Made by a program: the position numbers and the translations under genes | Notes under the pieces: model-generated | Told to the model about the DNA's origin: nothing | Databases searched by the model: none | Seen by the model: the letters and a program-made list of their open reading frames with translations, nothing else | Shown here: positions 1 to 11,232 of the stretch, one piece after another | Layout of the letters: each line of letters begins with the position of its first letter | Position numbering within the stretch: position 1 is the stretch's first letter | NCBI RefSeq assembly: GCF_037200945.1 | Contig: NZ_JBBCGP010000001.1 | Coordinates: 2,044,501 to 2,108,500 of the forward strand | Source: Methylovirgula sp. | GTDB taxonomy: Bacteria > Pseudomonadota > Alphaproteobacteria > Rhizobiales > Beijerinckiaceae | Direction: 5' to 3' | Length of the DNA: 64,000 nucleotides

Positions 1-489
1 TTGTCGGGGGTCGCGTCGCTTCTCGCGGTCTTCGCGACGAGGCTTGGCCGCGTGGCCGATAAGGTCGATGCTCTGTCGGACGCTTTGGACTCCGCTTCGC
101 AGGCCGAACGCGAGCAAATCATTGCGCGGCTTGGCTATCTCCGCCGTCGATCCCATGCACTCGATGCCGCTGTGGTCCTTGGTGCGCTCGCCGGCGTTTC
201 GACGAGCGGCGCCGCACTCATGCTTTTTGTAGGGACTTTGCGAAACGGAACCGGTTCGACCCTGATGTTTCTGGCGTTCGGTGCCGCGCTTGTTCTCACG
301 ATAGGTGCTTTGACGGCCTTCCTCACCGAAATGCTGATGGCGAGCCGGGGCATCCGCGCGATCGTTGCCGCAGAAAAAGCCCAGCAGGACGGACCTGAAC
401 TGGATCCGGAGCCGGAGGTGGCCGCGCACGGCGCGAGCGCCGCGCCAAACCTTCCGGACAGCCCGGGCTCGGACGCGCCGGTCGATTAA
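1..489 (+). CDS. DUF2721-like membrane protein, probably 5'-truncated by the window edge
   Basis: The visible 162 residues contain an N-terminal amphipathic stretch (TRLGRVADKVDAL) followed by two hydrophobic segments at about residues 55-78 and 86-112, then a charged, proline-rich tail. The NRLxRVxDRxR-like start and the two membrane spans resemble the DUF2721 family of small inner-membrane proteins of unknown function. Members usually have some 10-20 more hydrophobic residues before this point, so the TTG at base 1 is probably not the true start and the gene begins outside the window. It ends 150 bp before the large sensor kinase and may be unrelated to it. The family call is from memory of its general shape, so it is moderate. 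Confidence 0.55.
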   Translation: MSGVASLLAVFATRLGRVADKVDALSDALDSASQAEREQIIARLGYLRRRSHALDAAVVLGALAGVSTSGAALMLFVGTLRNGTGSTLMFLAFGAALVLTIGALTAFLTEMLMASRGIRAIVAAEKAQQDGPELDPEPEVAAHGASAAPNLPDSPGSDAPVD

Positions 490-642
490 ATCGCCACCCC
501 GGCCTGTGCCTGCGGCCGTCATCCGGTGACGCCGCTCCGTTCGGATCGCCGGAACTTTATGGTTCGCTGCGCGTTTTGCTGCAGGCGTGTCTGCCGCGCA
601 GGGCTGCGATTCCTCGCGCGTTAGAGGGCGGGGTTTACATTG

Positions 643-3600
643 ATGGTGTCGAAAGCAACGGCGGCGGCACGGGCTGAGTCTAACGGCCGAAAAGACCCGG
701 CGCCCGCAAGTCTCTCGTTTGAAGAACATATTTCGGGAGTGGATTCCGCCAAGCTTTTAAGCGCCATGCAGGCGATGCGCGCCGGCGATTTCAGCGTGCG
801 GCTGCCTGGCAATCTCACCGGGCTCACGGGCAAGGTCGCGGATATCTTCAACGAAATCATCGCCGCGAACCAACAGATGGCCACGCAATTGGCGAGCGTC
901 GGCGAGGCAGTCGGCCGCGACGGCCGCATCCGCAACCGCGTACGCTTCGGCATTTCGACCGGCGCGTGGGCGGATATGGAAACCTCGATCAACACGCTGA
1001 TCGATGACCTCCTTTGGCCCACGACGTCGGTGACGCGGACGATCTCTGCGGTTGCGAAGGGGGATCTGCTCCAGCCGGTGCCGCTTGATGTCGATGGCCG
1101 GCCGCTGAAGGGCGATTTTCTGCGCTCCGCCACGATCGCCAATGCGATGATCGAGCAATTGTCGGTGTTCACGTCCGAGGTGACGCGTGTGGCGCGCGAA
1201 GTCGGAACGGACGGCAAGCTCGGCGGCCAAGCGAAAGTCAAAAACGCCACGGGTGTCTGGAAGGACCTGACGGAGTCGGTGAATTCCATGGCTTCGAATC
1301 TGACCGGCCAGGTGCGAAATATCGCGGAGGTCACGATCGCCGTTGCTTCGGGAGATTTGTCGAAAAAAATTACCGTCGACGTGCGCGGCGAGATTCTGCA
1401 GCTCAAAGAAGCCATCAACACGATGGTCGATCAGTTGCGCTCCTTCGCCTCGGAAGTGACGCGCGTTGCGCGCGAAGTTGGCACCGAGGGCCGGCTCGGC
1501 GGTCAGGCGCAAGTGCCGGGCGTCGCGGGCACCTGGAAGGACCTGACCGACAACGTGAACCTGATGGCCTCGAATCTGACAGCTCAGGTCCGCAATATCG
1601 CCGAAGTATCAACGGCCATCGCGAAGGGCGACCTTTCCAAGAAAATTACTGTCAACGTGAGCGGCGAAATCCTTGAACTGAAGGAAACCATCAACACGAT
1701 GGTCGATCAGCTCAATTCTTTCGCCTCGGAAGTGACGCGCGTCGCACGTGAGGTCGGCACCGAAGGCAGGCTTGGCGGTCAGGCGGAAGTGCCGGGCGTC
1801 GCCGGCACGTGGAAGGATCTGACCGACAACGTGAATTTGATGGCTTCGAATTTGACCGGCCAGGTCCGCAACATCGCCGAGGTTTCAACGGCCATCGCGA
1901 GTGGCGACTTGTCCCGCAAAATCACTGTCGATGTGCGTGGCGAAATCCTTCAATTGAAGGAAACGCTGAACACGATGGTCGATCAGCTCAATCGCTTCGC
2001 CTCGGAAGTGACCCGCGTCGCGCGCGAGGTCGGCACCGAAGGCAAATTGGGCGGTCAGGCTGTCGTGCCCGGCGCCGCAGGGACGTGGAAAGATTTGACC
2101 GAGAACGTCAATTCCATGGCGTCGAACCTGACCGGTCAGGTTCGTAACATCGCCGCGGTGACGACCGCTGTCGCGCGTGGCGACCTTTCGCGCAAGATCA
2201 CCGTCAATGTCAGCGGCGAAATTCTCGAGTTGAAGAACACCATCAACACGATGGTGGATCAGCTCAACGGCTTCGCCGGCGAAGTGACACGCGTGGCGCG
2301 CGAGGTCGGCACGGAAGGCAAACTGGGCGGTCAGGCGCAGGTCCCGGGTGTCGCCGGCACCTGGAAAGACCTCACCGACAACGTCAATTCTATGGCCGGC
2401 AATCTCACGGCGCAAGTGCGCAACATTGCCGAAGTGGCAACCGCCATCGCCAGCGGCGACCTGTCGCGCAAGATCACGGTCGATGTGCGCGGCGAGATTT
2501 TGCAGCTCAAAGAGACCATCAACACGATGGTCGATCAGTTACGTTCGTTTGCGGGTGAAGTGACGCGCGTGGCGCGCGAAGTCGGCACTGAGGGGAGGCT
2601 CGGCGGTCAGGCCGTGGTGCCCGGCGTCGCCGGCACATGGAAAGACTTGACCGACAACGTCAATCTTCTTGCCGCCAATTTGACGACGCAGGTCCGCAAC
2701 ATTGCCGAAGTCACGACGGCGGTCGCGCGCGGCGATCTTTCCAGAAAGATCACCGTCGACGTTAAAGGCGAAATTCTTGAGCTGAAAAACACGATCAACA
2801 CGATGGTCGATCAGCTTAACGCCTTCGCGGGCGAAGTGACTCGCGTGGCGCGTGAAGTCGGTACTGAAGGTAAACTCGGCGGTCAGGCGCAGGTGCCGGG
2901 CGTCGCCGGCACGTGGAAGGATTTGACGGATACCGTCAACGTGATGGCCGTCAACCTCACCGAGCAGGTGCGCGGCATCGTGAAGGTCGTGACGGCCGTT
3001 GCTAACGGCGATCTGAAACAAAATCTTACCGTCGCCTCGAAAGGCGAAGTCGCGGCGCTCGCCGAGACGATCAACAACATGACGGGAACCTTGGCGACCT
3101 TCGCCGAGCAGGTCACAAGCGTCGCGCGCGAGGTCGGCGTCGAAGGCCGGCTTGGTGGCCAAGCGCATGTTCCCGGTGCGTCCGGCACGTGGAAGGATTT
3201 GACAGGCAACGTCAACCTCCTCGCCGCCAATCTGACGACGCAGGTGCGCGCGATTGCCGAAGTTGCGACCGCCGTCACCAAAGGCGATTTGACCCGTTCG
3301 ATTCAGGTCGATGCGCGCGGCGAGGTCGCCGAGCTCAAGGACAATATCAACACGATGATCGGTAATCTCCGGCTGACGACGGAGAGAAATAATGAGCAGG
3401 ACTGGCTGAAAACGAACCTCGCCCGTTTCACCAACATGCTGCAAGGCCAACGCGATCTCTCCAATGTCGGACGGATGCTATTGTCCGAGCTTGCGGCGCT
3501 CGTCGATGCGCAACACGGCGTGATCTATCAAGTGAACGATGATGGGCTTGAGCTGCTGCATGCTTATGCCGACGATGGTTTCATGGGCCATCTCAAGGAA

Positions 3601-6111
3601 GTCCGGCTTGGACAAGGTCTCGTCGGCCAATGCGCCCGCGATGCAAAGCGTTTGCTCATCACCGAGATACCTGAAAACGTGGTGCCGATTTCGTCCGGCG
3701 TTTTCCGGGTAACCCCCAAGGCCGCTGTTGTCCTGCCGGTTTTGTTCGAAGGGCAGGTCAAGGCGGTGATCGAGCTTGCCTCGCTTGGCCACTTTACCGA
3801 TCTGCAGCTTTCGTTCCTGGAACAGCTGACGACCGGCATCGGCATCGTTTTGAATTCTATCGAAGCGACGATGCAAACCGAAGGCCTGCTCAAGCAATCC
3901 CAGCAACTCGCGACCGAGCTGCAGACACAGCAGAAGGAGTTGCAGCAGACAAACGATCAGGTTGAGCAAAAGGCGCAGCAGCTCGCCGAACGTAATGTGG
4001 AAGTTGAAGCTAAAAACCAGGAAATCGAGCAGGCACGCCGAGCACTCGAGGAAAAAGCCGCCGAACTTGCGCTCACGTCGAAATACAAGTCTGAATTTCT
4101 CGCCAACATGTCGCACGAGTTGCGGACACCGCTTAACAGCATCCTGATTTTGGGTCAGCAACTGGCTGACAATCACGAAGGCAATCTGAGTGGCAGGCAG
4201 GTCGAGTTCGCGCGGACGATCCACGGCGCCGGCACCGACCTCTTGAACCTGATCAGCGATATCCTTGATCTCTCGAAGATTGAGTCCGGTACGGTCTCGG
4301 TCGAAGCCGAAGAAATCATCTTTACGAACTTACTCGAGGTGATGTCTCGACCCTTCCGGCACGAGGCTGAGAGGCGGCTATTGGCCTTTGAAGTCGACCT
4401 CGACCCGAATCTCGAACGCAGCATCATCACGGATTCGAAACGCTTGCAGCAGGTTTTAAAGAACCTTCTGTCGAACGCGTTCAAATTCACTGATCGCGGC
4501 GGGGTGAAATTGACCGTCAAGGCAGTGAAAAGCGGGTGGAATGTCGACCATCCGACGCTTCGTGCGACGCCGTCGGTCGTTGCCTTTGAAGTCTCCGACA
4601 CGGGCATCGGCATTCCGCCGGAAAAGCAGAAGATCATTTTCGAGGCGTTCCAGCAGGCCGACGCCGGCACGAGCCGCAAATATGGCGGCACGGGTCTCGG
4701 TCTGGCGATCAGCCGCGAATTGGCGGGCCTCCTCGGTGGCGAAATCCAGCTGCGCAGCACGCCCGGAGTCGGAAGTACGTTCACTCTCTATCTGCCGCTC
4801 ACCTATGTCGGTGCGCAGCCAGTGTCCCGCTCTCGCGAGGCGACCATTCTTCCGTTCCCGAGCCACGTCGGGTCCACGCGGCTGACGGAGTACCCCATCG
4901 AACGTATCGAAGACGACCGCGCCTCGTTGAGGCCTGGCGACCTGTCGCTGCTCATCGTGGAGGATGATCCGCATTATGCGCGGGTGCTCGCTGATCTGGC
5001 GCGCGATAACGGCTTCAAGGTGATCGTATGTTCACGCGGGGCCGAGGCGCTGATCCTGGCGCGCGAATATCGGCCAACGGCGATTTCGCTCGATGTGTTT
5101 CTGCCCGATATGCTCGGCTGGAACATTCTCAGTCAACTCAAGCAGGATCCGGACATTCGGCACATCCCGGTCCAGATCATCACGCTCGACGAGGATAAAC
5201 AGCATGGACTTGCACGCGGCGCTTATTCGTTTCTGACGAAGCCGACCACGATCAATGGATTGGAAAGCGCGCTGGGGCGGTTGAAGACTTTTGCGACCCC
5301 GCGCCGTCGGCGTCTGCTCGTTGTCGAAGACAATCCTTCCGAGCAGCTCAGTCTGAGTGAGCTGCTGGGACACCAGGATATCGAGATCGTCACAGTCGAT
5401 ACAGGACACGGCGCGCTGAAGATGCTTCGCGAAGACCCGCCGGATTGCGTCGTGCTTGATCTCAAGCTGCCGGATATTTCAGGCTTCGAAGTGCTGGAGA
5501 AAATGCGGGATGAGGCGTCTCTGGCCGACGTTCCCGTCGTGGTGTTTACGGGCCGTGAGCTTTCTTCCGAGGAGGATGCCGTCCTTCACACCATGGCGCG
5601 CAGCGTCGTCGTAAAAGGCGTAGAATCACCTGAGCGTCTGTTGGACGAAACAGCTCTGTTCCTTCACCGCGTCGTCTCGGATTTGCCGAGCGAAAAGCAG
5701 ACGATGCTGGCACGTCTGCACAATTCGGACGAAGACCTCGTTGGCCGCACCGTGCTTCTGGTCGACGACGATCCACGTAATATCTTCGCGCTAAGCAGCG
5801 CGCTGGAGCGGCGCGGCATGCGCGTGCTCACGGCGTCGACCGGCAGCGAAGCCATCGAAGTTATCGAGCAGACATCCGACCTCAAGATCGTCCTAATGGA
5901 TATTATGATGCCTGGCATGGATGGCTATGAGACGATGCAAGTCATTCGCTCGATGCCGGACTACCGGCGTCTGCCGATCATCGCGCTCACCGCGAAAGCG
6001 ATGAAGGGGGATCGAGAGAAATGTCTTGAGGCTGGCGCCTCGGATTATCTGGCGAAGCCTGTCAACACCGAGCAGTTGCTTTCCGCGCTGCGAATGTGGC
6101 TGCATCGGTAA
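643..6111 (+). CDS. Poly-HAMP hybrid histidine kinase with GAF and three receiver domains
   Basis: A cytoplasmic sensor kinase of about 1822 residues; the ATG at 643 follows a purine-rich GAGGGCGGGG stretch, with a TTG just before it as an alternative. Order (numbered from the TTG at 640): divergent HAMP units from about residue 45; eight 92-residue HAMP-type repeats marked by VGTEGxLGGQA at residues 188, 280, 372, 464, 556, 648, 740 and 832; a GAF domain about 926-1077; a Gln/Glu-rich coiled coil 1084-1150; HisKA with His1159 in MSHELRTP; HATPase with N box near 1276, DTGIGIP at 1320 and GTGLGLAI near 1350; receivers with phospho-acceptor Asp1485, Asp1607 and Asp1754. No membrane span is visible. 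The layout resembles the Nik1/group III poly-HAMP kinases that sense osmotic or envelope stress in fungi; the signal here is unknown. A second hybrid kinase starts 4 bp after its stop, so the two are probably co-transcribed. Confidence 0.93.
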   Translation: MVSKATAAARAESNGRKDPAPASLSFEEHISGVDSAKLLSAMQAMRAGDFSVRLPGNLTGLTGKVADIFNEIIAANQQMATQLASVGEAVGRDGRIRNRVRFGISTGAWADMETSINTLIDDLLWPTTSVTRTISAVAKGDLLQPVPLDVDGRPLKGDFLRSATIANAMIEQLSVFTSEVTRVAREVGTDGKLGGQAKVKNATGVWKDLTESVNSMASNLTGQVRNIAEVTIAVASGDLSKKITVDVRGEILQLKEAINTMVDQLRSFASEVTRVAREVGTEGRLGGQAQVPGVAGTWKDLTDNVNLMASNLTAQVRNIAEVSTAIAKGDLSKKITVNVSGEILELKETINTMVDQLNSFASEVTRVAREVGTEGRLGGQAEVPGVAGTWKDLTDNVNLMASNLTGQVRNIAEVSTAIASGDLSRKITVDVRGEILQLKETLNTMVDQLNRFASEVTRVAREVGTEGKLGGQAVVPGAAGTWKDLTENVNSMASNLTGQVRNIAAVTTAVARGDLSRKITVNVSGEILELKNTINTMVDQLNGFAGEVTRVAREVGTEGKLGGQAQVPGVAGTWKDLTDNVNSMAGNLTAQVRNIAEVATAIASGDLSRKITVDVRGEILQLKETINTMVDQLRSFAGEVTRVAREVGTEGRLGGQAVVPGVAGTWKDLTDNVNLLAANLTTQVRNIAEVTTAVARGDLSRKITVDVKGEILELKNTINTMVDQLNAFAGEVTRVAREVGTEGKLGGQAQVPGVAGTWKDLTDTVNVMAVNLTEQVRGIVKVVTAVANGDLKQNLTVASKGEVAALAETINNMTGTLATFAEQVTSVAREVGVEGRLGGQAHVPGASGTWKDLTGNVNLLAANLTTQVRAIAEVATAVTKGDLTRSIQVDARGEVAELKDNINTMIGNLRLTTERNNEQDWLKTNLARFTNMLQGQRDLSNVGRMLLSELAALVDAQHGVIYQVNDDGLELLHAYADDGFMGHLKEVRLGQGLVGQCARDAKRLLITEIPENVVPISSGVFRVTPKAAVVLPVLFEGQVKAVIELASLGHFTDLQLSFLEQLTTGIGIVLNSIEATMQTEGLLKQSQQLATELQTQQKELQQTNDQVEQKAQQLAERNVEVEAKNQEIEQARRALEEKAAELALTSKYKSEFLANMSHELRTPLNSILILGQQLADNHEGNLSGRQVEFARTIHGAGTDLLNLISDILDLSKIESGTVSVEAEEIIFTNLLEVMSRPFRHEAERRLLAFEVDLDPNLERSIITDSKRLQQVLKNLLSNAFKFTDRGGVKLTVKAVKSGWNVDHPTLRATPSVVAFEVSDTGIGIPPEKQKIIFEAFQQADAGTSRKYGGTGLGLAISRELAGLLGGEIQLRSTPGVGSTFTLYLPLTYVGAQPVSRSREATILPFPSHVGSTRLTEYPIERIEDDRASLRPGDLSLLIVEDDPHYARVLADLARDNGFKVIVCSRGAEALILAREYRPTAISLDVFLPDMLGWNILSQLKQDPDIRHIPVQIITLDEDKQHGLARGAYSFLTKPTTINGLESALGRLKTFATPRRRRLLVVEDNPSEQLSLSELLGHQDIEIVTVDTGHGALKMLREDPPDCVVLDLKLPDISGFEVLEKMRDEASLADVPVVVFTGRELSSEEDAVLHTMARSVVVKGVESPERLLDETALFLHRVVSDLPSEKQTMLARLHNSDEDLVGRTVLLVDDDPRNIFALSSALERRGMRVLTASTGSEAIEVIEQTSDLKIVLMDIMMPGMDGYETMQVIRSMPDYRRLPIIALTAKAMKGDREKCLEAGASDYLAKPVNTEQLLSALRMWLHR

Positions 6112-6115
6112 ATCT

Positions 6116-8182
6116 GTGCAAGACAAAATCAACATCCTGCTCGTTGACGATCAGCCATCCAAGTTGATGAGTTACGAGGCGATTCTCGCCGAACTCGGGG
6201 AAAACCTGATCGCGGTGACGTCGGCACGCGACGCGCTTCAGACGCTGCTGAAGAGCGAAATCGCCGTCATTTTGATGGATGTGCAGATGCCTGAGTTCGA
6301 TGGTTTCGAACTCGCGGCTATGGTGCGCGAACATCCGCGGTTTGAACGAACCGCGATCATTTTCGTCTCGGCCATTCACCTCAGCGATTTTGATCAGCTT
6401 AAAGGCTATGCCGCGGGTGCGGTCGATTACGTCCCGGTCCCGATCGTTCCGGAGGTCTTGCGCGCCAAAGTTCGCGTGTTCGGCGAATTGTATCGCAAGA
6501 CACGGCAGCTCGAGCGGATGAATGAAGAACTCGAGCGTCGTGTCGCAGAAAGAACGGCGGAATTAGAGGCTTCGACGGAACGGCTCATCAATAGCGAACG
6601 GCGCCGCAGTATCGCGTTGGCGGCCGGCTCTATGGGTTCTTGGGATCTGAATTCTGAGACCGGACAAGCGACGTGGGACGAGGGCCAGTATCGGATTGCG
6701 GGCCTTTTGCCGGAGGAATTCCAGCCGACGATGGAGTCTCTCCAGGGCTTGCTTCACCCGGATGATCGCGCCGCGATACAACGCGCCATGCGCGCCTCGC
6801 TCGCGACCGGTGATACCTTTCATGAAGAATACCGCATTCTGCGGCCGAACGGCGAAGAACGATGGTGCGTTTCGACCGCGATTGTCTCGCAAGATGTCGA
6901 AGGTCGTCCGTGCCTTTTGAGCGGCGTCACCTATGACATCACCGAGCGGAAGCTGGCTGAATCTGCGCTGACGCAAACGAACGAAATGCTGGAACGTCGC
7001 ATCGAGGAGCGGACGCGCGAGCGCGAATTGGCTTTGGCGCAGCTTTTCGAGGCGCAGAAGACCGATACGATCGGCCAGCTAACGGGTGGCGTTGCGCATG
7101 ATTTCAACAATCTGCTCATGGCGATTCTCGGCAGCCTCGATATGCTGCGCAAACGCGTGCATGATGAAAAAGAATTACGATTGCTTAACAACGCCATTGA
7201 GGCGGCGCAGCGCGGCGCGGCTCTGACAGCACGTCTTCTCGCCTTCGCGCGGCGACAGGAATTAAAGCCCGTCACTGTCGATGCGGCAACACTGATCACC
7301 AACATCGAGGAGCTTCTGGTTCGGGCCGTCGGGCCGTCCGTGCATTTGACAATTTCGCTCCGTGACGATCTGCCGGCGATAGAGATCGACCCCAATCAAT
7401 TGGAGCTGGCTTTGCTCAACCTTGTCGTGAACGCGCGCGATGCCATGCCGGAGGGAGGCTCACTTTCAATTTCAGCGACACCGGTTCACGACCCTCAGCT
7501 TAAACAGCTTAAACCCGGCGATTATCTATGCATTTCCCTCGCGGACAACGGTGTCGGCATGGACGAGGCGACTTTGGCAAAAGCGACCGAGCCGTTTTTC
7601 ACGACAAAAGGGCCGGGCAGGGGGACGGGCCTCGGCTTATCGATGGTTTACGGCATGGCGGCGCAGTCTGGTGGCGCGCTGCATCTTTCGAGCGTGAAGG
7701 ATAGTGGGACGACGGTCGACCTCTTCTTGCCACTCGCCGCGCATCAAAATGCCGAGATAAAAGTCGAGTCCGAGAAGCCAGCCCGACCGCTCATGACCCC
7801 ATCAGCCAGGCTCAACATTCTTGTCGTGGACGATGATTTTTTGGTGCGAACCGGCACCGCGGCGATGCTGGAAGATTTAGGCCACGCGGTCATCGAAGCG
7901 GAATCTGGACAGGAGGCGCTGCAGATGCTCGCGGTATCATCGGCAGTGGACATTGTGCTCACCGACTTCGCGATGCCGGGGATGAATGGCATCGAACTCA
8001 TTCGTCAGATCAACCAAAAATTTCCGCATATGAATGTGCTTTTCGTGAGCGGTTATGCGGAATCCTCAAGGGCCGACATCAATCCGGGTTGCATCCGGCT
8101 CGCGAAGCCTTTCAGTCAGGACCAACTCGCCGCGGCGATCTCCCAAACCCTTGTGAATGCCTCACGTCCTATCGTGGCGTGA
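6116..8182 (+). CDS. Hybrid histidine kinase, REC-PAS-HisKA-HATPase-REC
   Basis: A 688-residue soluble kinase. I chose the GTG at 6116 because it lies 4 bp after the preceding stop and leads directly into a receiver core ([10 protein letters not shown]). The N-terminal receiver has Asp55 in LMDVQMP; a coiled linker follows; a PAS fold spans about 162-279 (ends ITERK); HisKA carries His328 in [10 protein letters not shown]; the HATPase domain runs about 422-538 with [10 protein letters not shown] and [10 protein letters not shown] motifs; a C-terminal receiver has Asp617 in LTDFAMPG. An N-terminal receiver suggests it is itself phosphorylated, plausibly by the upstream poly-HAMP kinase, making this pair a candidate phosphorelay. 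No separate response regulator with a DNA-binding domain is adjacent, so the output is not visible here. Confidence 0.92.
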   Translation: MQDKINILLVDDQPSKLMSYEAILAELGENLIAVTSARDALQTLLKSEIAVILMDVQMPEFDGFELAAMVREHPRFERTAIIFVSAIHLSDFDQLKGYAAGAVDYVPVPIVPEVLRAKVRVFGELYRKTRQLERMNEELERRVAERTAELEASTERLINSERRRSIALAAGSMGSWDLNSETGQATWDEGQYRIAGLLPEEFQPTMESLQGLLHPDDRAAIQRAMRASLATGDTFHEEYRILRPNGEERWCVSTAIVSQDVEGRPCLLSGVTYDITERKLAESALTQTNEMLERRIEERTRERELALAQLFEAQKTDTIGQLTGGVAHDFNNLLMAILGSLDMLRKRVHDEKELRLLNNAIEAAQRGAALTARLLAFARRQELKPVTVDAATLITNIEELLVRAVGPSVHLTISLRDDLPAIEIDPNQLELALLNLVVNARDAMPEGGSLSISATPVHDPQLKQLKPGDYLCISLADNGVGMDEATLAKATEPFFTTKGPGRGTGLGLSMVYGMAAQSGGALHLSSVKDSGTTVDLFLPLAAHQNAEIKVESEKPARPLMTPSARLNILVVDDDFLVRTGTAAMLEDLGHAVIEAESGQEALQMLAVSSAVDIVLTDFAMPGMNGIELIRQINQKFPHMNVLFVSGYAESSRADINPGCIRLAKPFSQDQLAAAISQTLVNASRPIVA

Positions 8183-8306
8183 GGCTATCGGCAAGCACCG
8201 GCGGATGGTCAATGCCATTCGTATTCGCGCGCCAGTATCCGCCCCCGAGAGCCGACCTGGCGCATCCTCCATTTGACGCAGACAGAAGCCTCAGTGGAAA
8301 GGCCAC

Positions 8307-8543
8307 ATGACCGCGACGTTCAATCGACTCGATCCTTGCGGACTCTATCTCAGTCGGAATTTCGCGCTCCCGTCGGCGATCAATATCGCTATCCGCCGCT
8401 TTCCGTCCTTCGAAGCGGGTCTCGAATATTTAAGGACCGAGGTGAGGCCGGAGAGTCGGAAATTTTATCGAATCATTACGGAGAATGGCGCGGTCTTCGA
8501 GGGGCGTGATTTTGAAGATCGCCCTGCGGGAGGTGATCTTTGA
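8307..8543 (+). CDS. Small hypothetical protein
   Basis: A 78-residue reading frame with an ATG preceded at good spacing by GGAAAGG, in the 468-bp gap between the kinase pair and the permease gene. The product has no membrane span or signal peptide and no motif I recognise; it is mixed in charge, with a basic N-terminal half and an acidic end. A second frame of similar length overlaps it from 8273 but has no comparable ribosome-binding site and a less protein-like composition. The gene is supported mainly by its Shine-Dalgarno sequence and composition. Confidence 0.4.
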   Translation: MTATFNRLDPCGLYLSRNFALPSAINIAIRRFPSFEAGLEYLRTEVRPESRKFYRIITENGAVFEGRDFEDRPAGGDL

Positions 8544-8655
8544 CATCGCGAGGCGGTATTTGTGCCTCACCGCGACGCGGGAGCGGCGCATAGTCCAATA
8601 AGCGGAACTTACGGAGGCCCAAATTGATTTAAGGCCGTAGTGCGGAGCTTTGGCG

Positions 8656-9774
8656 ATGCCGTTTCCGGACATTGTAGTCCCGACAACAGAGACAATTGCG
8701 AAGGATTTGCCTTCACCGCCGCGCGACGAGTTTTTTCTGCCGGAAAACCCGAACTCGGCGTTTCTCGGGATTCTGGTGATCTTCGCAACTCTCACCGCGG
8801 CCTATGTCGCCGCCGATGTGATTCTGCCGATCTTTCTGGCGCTCATTCTGAAGCTTTTGCTTCAGCCAATCATGCGCTTCATGTCGCAACTGCGCATCCC
8901 TCGCGTTATTTCGGCCTCGCTACTGATCATCGCCGCGTTTTCCGTGATCATTGCATTGGGGGTCGTTGTCGCCCGGCCGGCGGAGGATTGGATTCGCGCC
9001 GCGCCCGAGCGCCTTCCGCAAATTCAGGAGAGAATAAAGTTTATCAGCGATCCGGTGACCAAAGTTCTTTCGTTTTTGCATCCGCCCGATCCAAGTAAGC
9101 CGCCAACAAGCCAATTGAATTCTGAAGTCCAGAATATGGGTTTGGCACAGGCCCTGTTTCGCGGGACGCAACACGCCGCGAGTGAATTGTTCGAAACAAT
9201 TCTCGTTCTGTTTTTTCTGCTGATTTCGGAAGATTTGTTTTTGCGTCGCCTTGTCGAGATCATGCCTCGATTCAAGGACAAGCGGCAGGTCGTTGATCTC
9301 AGTCAGCAGATCGAGAACAACGTGTCGGCTTATCTCGCGACGATCACATTAATGAACGCGGGCGTCGGCGTGGCGACGGCGATCATTATGTGGCTTTGCG
9401 GTGTGAGCAACCCGGTGCTTTGGGGCGTGATCGCATTCTTGCTAAACTTCGTCCCGATTATGGGGCCGTTTTTAGGGATCGCAATTTTTCTTTTCCAAGG
9501 CCTGCTCGTCATGCCGAGCCTATGGCGCGCCGTGTTGCCGGCGGCACTGTATTTCATTGTCCACGTGATTGAAGGCGAAACCGTCACGCCGATGCTGCTC
9601 GCGCGCCGTTTCACGCTCAATCCGGTTCTTGTCGTTATCTCGCTGATATTCTGGTTCTGGATGTGGGGCGTGCCTGGCGCGATCTTGTCGGTGCCGATGC
9701 TGGCGATCGCAAAAATCATTTGTGACGGCATAAAGCCGTTGAACGCTTTGGGGCATTTTCTGGAGGGCGAGTAG
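8656..9774 (+). CDS. AI-2E family membrane permease
   Basis: A 372-residue integral membrane protein of the AI-2E/PerM family. Hydrophobic segments lie at about residues 33-78, with further ones near 180-205, 230-285 and a C-terminal group at 295-355, separated by the long hydrophilic loop (about 80-175) typical of the family. The C-terminal part contains NFVPIMGPFLG and the conserved GxVxxPMLxIxK-like ending. The ATG at 8656 has GGAG 8 bp upstream, better spaced than the TTG at 8650. Family members include the proposed AI-2 exporter TqsA and Na+/H+ antiporters, so the substrate cannot be read from sequence. The gene stands alone. Confidence 0.88.
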   Translation: MPFPDIVVPTTETIAKDLPSPPRDEFFLPENPNSAFLGILVIFATLTAAYVAADVILPIFLALILKLLLQPIMRFMSQLRIPRVISASLLIIAAFSVIIALGVVVARPAEDWIRAAPERLPQIQERIKFISDPVTKVLSFLHPPDPSKPPTSQLNSEVQNMGLAQALFRGTQHAASELFETILVLFFLLISEDLFLRRLVEIMPRFKDKRQVVDLSQQIENNVSAYLATITLMNAGVGVATAIIMWLCGVSNPVLWGVIAFLLNFVPIMGPFLGIAIFLFQGLLVMPSLWRAVLPAALYFIVHVIEGETVTPMLLARRFTLNPVLVVISLIFWFWMWGVPGAILSVPMLAIAKIICDGIKPLNALGHFLEGE

Positions 9775-9942
9775 CGAGACGTGCGCCTCAAGCTAGGAAG
9801 CGCACTGGCGGCGATAATGTCCCGGATATCGACATCGGCGGCTTTCGTGACAAAATGCGCGGCGACTTGCCCGCGGTGCCAATGTGCAATTCGCATTGCG
9901 ACATCCGAATTAGCATAACGAGGTTGACAAAACTTCCTGCCT

Positions 9943-9969
9943 GTTATTCCAACCTTCTGGTTGAATAAC
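9943..9969. promoter_or_regulatory. 11-bp inverted repeat upstream of aldoxime dehydratase
   Basis: GTTATTCcAACC and GGTTGAATAAC form an 11-bp stem with a one-base bulge and a TTCT loop. It lies 44 bp before the dehydratase start and just downstream of a TTGACA hexamer at 9924-9929. Its position suits an operator for an inducible enzyme or a leader hairpin; no regulator gene is next to it. Confidence 0.5.
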
Positions 9970-10012
9970 GATCCGGTTCCGAAGAGATCCGGCGACAGGG
10001 AGCGACGACCTC

Positions 10013-11062
10013 ATGAGTTTAGATTCATCGATTCCGAGCCATCTGAGATGCCCGCGCACACGCACGCGCCGGGTTAGCGACACTTGGAAGCCGGGAGTGC
10101 CCGCCTATTCTGCAATTGGCTCACAATCGATCACACAGCTTGTCATGGCTTATTTCGGCGTGCAGTCGAAGGGCGACGAAACGAAGGGACGCGCCTGCGC
10201 TGCCTTCCAAACTATCCTGCAGAGCTTCAAACTGGCCGACGGTCCCGCGCGTCACGATCTCGTGCAATTCGTTGATGGCCAAGGCCATCTCAACTTGATT
10301 GCCGTTGGATATTGGAATGATCCGGCCAAGTACCACGCGTGGAACGCCAGCGCGGAGGTTAAGAATTGGTGGGCTTCAGACGATCGGTTGAACGATGGGA
10401 TCGGTTACTTTCGCGAGATATTGTCTCCGCGCATGGAGCAATTCGAGACGATCTTCACCGCCCCGGGCCCTCTGGAGGGTGTCAGCATTCTCTTGGGTGG
10501 TCTGAGCGAGCCGATCATCGAGCACGGGTATTGGGGGTCGATGCGCGATCGGCTGCCGCTTTCGCAGACCGACACGATGGATCCGGTGGGCGAACTTACT
10601 CTCAAACAAGGCACGCCGGCCAAAGGCGGCCGCGTGATTGTAACCGGTCATCTGAACTTGACCCTCATCCGCTCGGGCGAAGATTGGAGCCGGACAGAGG
10701 ACGAAGAACGCCGGACCTGGTTTGACGATATTCAACCGGTGCTCCTCGAGGGAATGAATTATTTGCGCGACGACGGTCTCGAAGTCGGCTGCTATTGCAA
10801 CCGCTATTGCTATCACATGGGAGAAGACGGCAAACTTCAGGAAAAAGGCTTCGGCGTGAGCCTCTGGCGCTCATTGTCGAATCTTGAATCCTGGGCAGAA
10901 TCGCACCACACGCATCTGCAGATTTTTGTCACGTTCAACCGGCTTGCCAAGAAGTTTAAAGAGCTGGTGCTTTATCACGAAGTGTCTGTCTTCGACGCGG
11001 GCGCTCAGTATTTCGAATACATCAACTGTCATCCGAAAACTGGCGTCATGCGCGCGCTCTGA
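10013..11062 (+). CDS. oxd: Aldoxime dehydratase (heme-dependent)
   Basis: This enzyme converts aldoximes (R-CH=N-OH) to nitriles and water, using a ferrous heme that binds the substrate nitrogen. The 349-residue product matches the usual length of about 350. With a constant offset of +2 to the well-studied OxdA/OxdRE numbering, the known functional residues are all present: Arg180, Ser221, proximal heme ligand His301 (in SHHTHLQIF) and catalytic His322 (in LYHEV). There is no signal peptide, as expected for a cytoplasmic enzyme. Known relatives sit beside nitrilase or nitrile hydratase/amidase genes; none is found in this window, so the nitrile product must be handled elsewhere. A TTGACA box and a strong inverted repeat lie upstream. 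Family assignment is firm; the natural aldoxime is unknown. Confidence 0.9.
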   Translation: MSLDSSIPSHLRCPRTRTRRVSDTWKPGVPAYSAIGSQSITQLVMAYFGVQSKGDETKGRACAAFQTILQSFKLADGPARHDLVQFVDGQGHLNLIAVGYWNDPAKYHAWNASAEVKNWWASDDRLNDGIGYFREILSPRMEQFETIFTAPGPLEGVSILLGGLSEPIIEHGYWGSMRDRLPLSQTDTMDPVGELTLKQGTPAKGGRVIVTGHLNLTLIRSGEDWSRTEDEERRTWFDDIQPVLLEGMNYLRDDGLEVGCYCNRYCYHMGEDGKLQEKGFGVSLWRSLSNLESWAESHHTHLQIFVTFNRLAKKFKELVLYHEVSVFDAGAQYFEYINCHPKTGVMRAL

Positions 11063-11232
11063 ATTTAGGCGCTTCGGCGATCGATGGGTGTCTTCCGCAA
11101 ACACCCATCGATTTAAACTAGCCACATTTCAATTGTCGCCTAAGGCTGGCCGCCGCCACCTGGGTTGCGAAAGGCGGACAAGCATAGGCTTATGCCATCA
11201 GCCCGGCTCCCATCCACTCAAGGCTTAGCTGT

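Noticed and set aside
1201..3400. Regular repeats considered as CRISPR or satellite DNA
   Set aside because: The 276-bp period is in frame and encodes HAMP-type units; there are no short identical repeats with unique spacers.
757..3450. Long minus-strand open frames opposite the poly-HAMP kinase
   Set aside because: They mirror the 276-bp repeats of the kinase gene and have Arg/His-rich, unlikely compositions; they are shadows of strong coding sequence.
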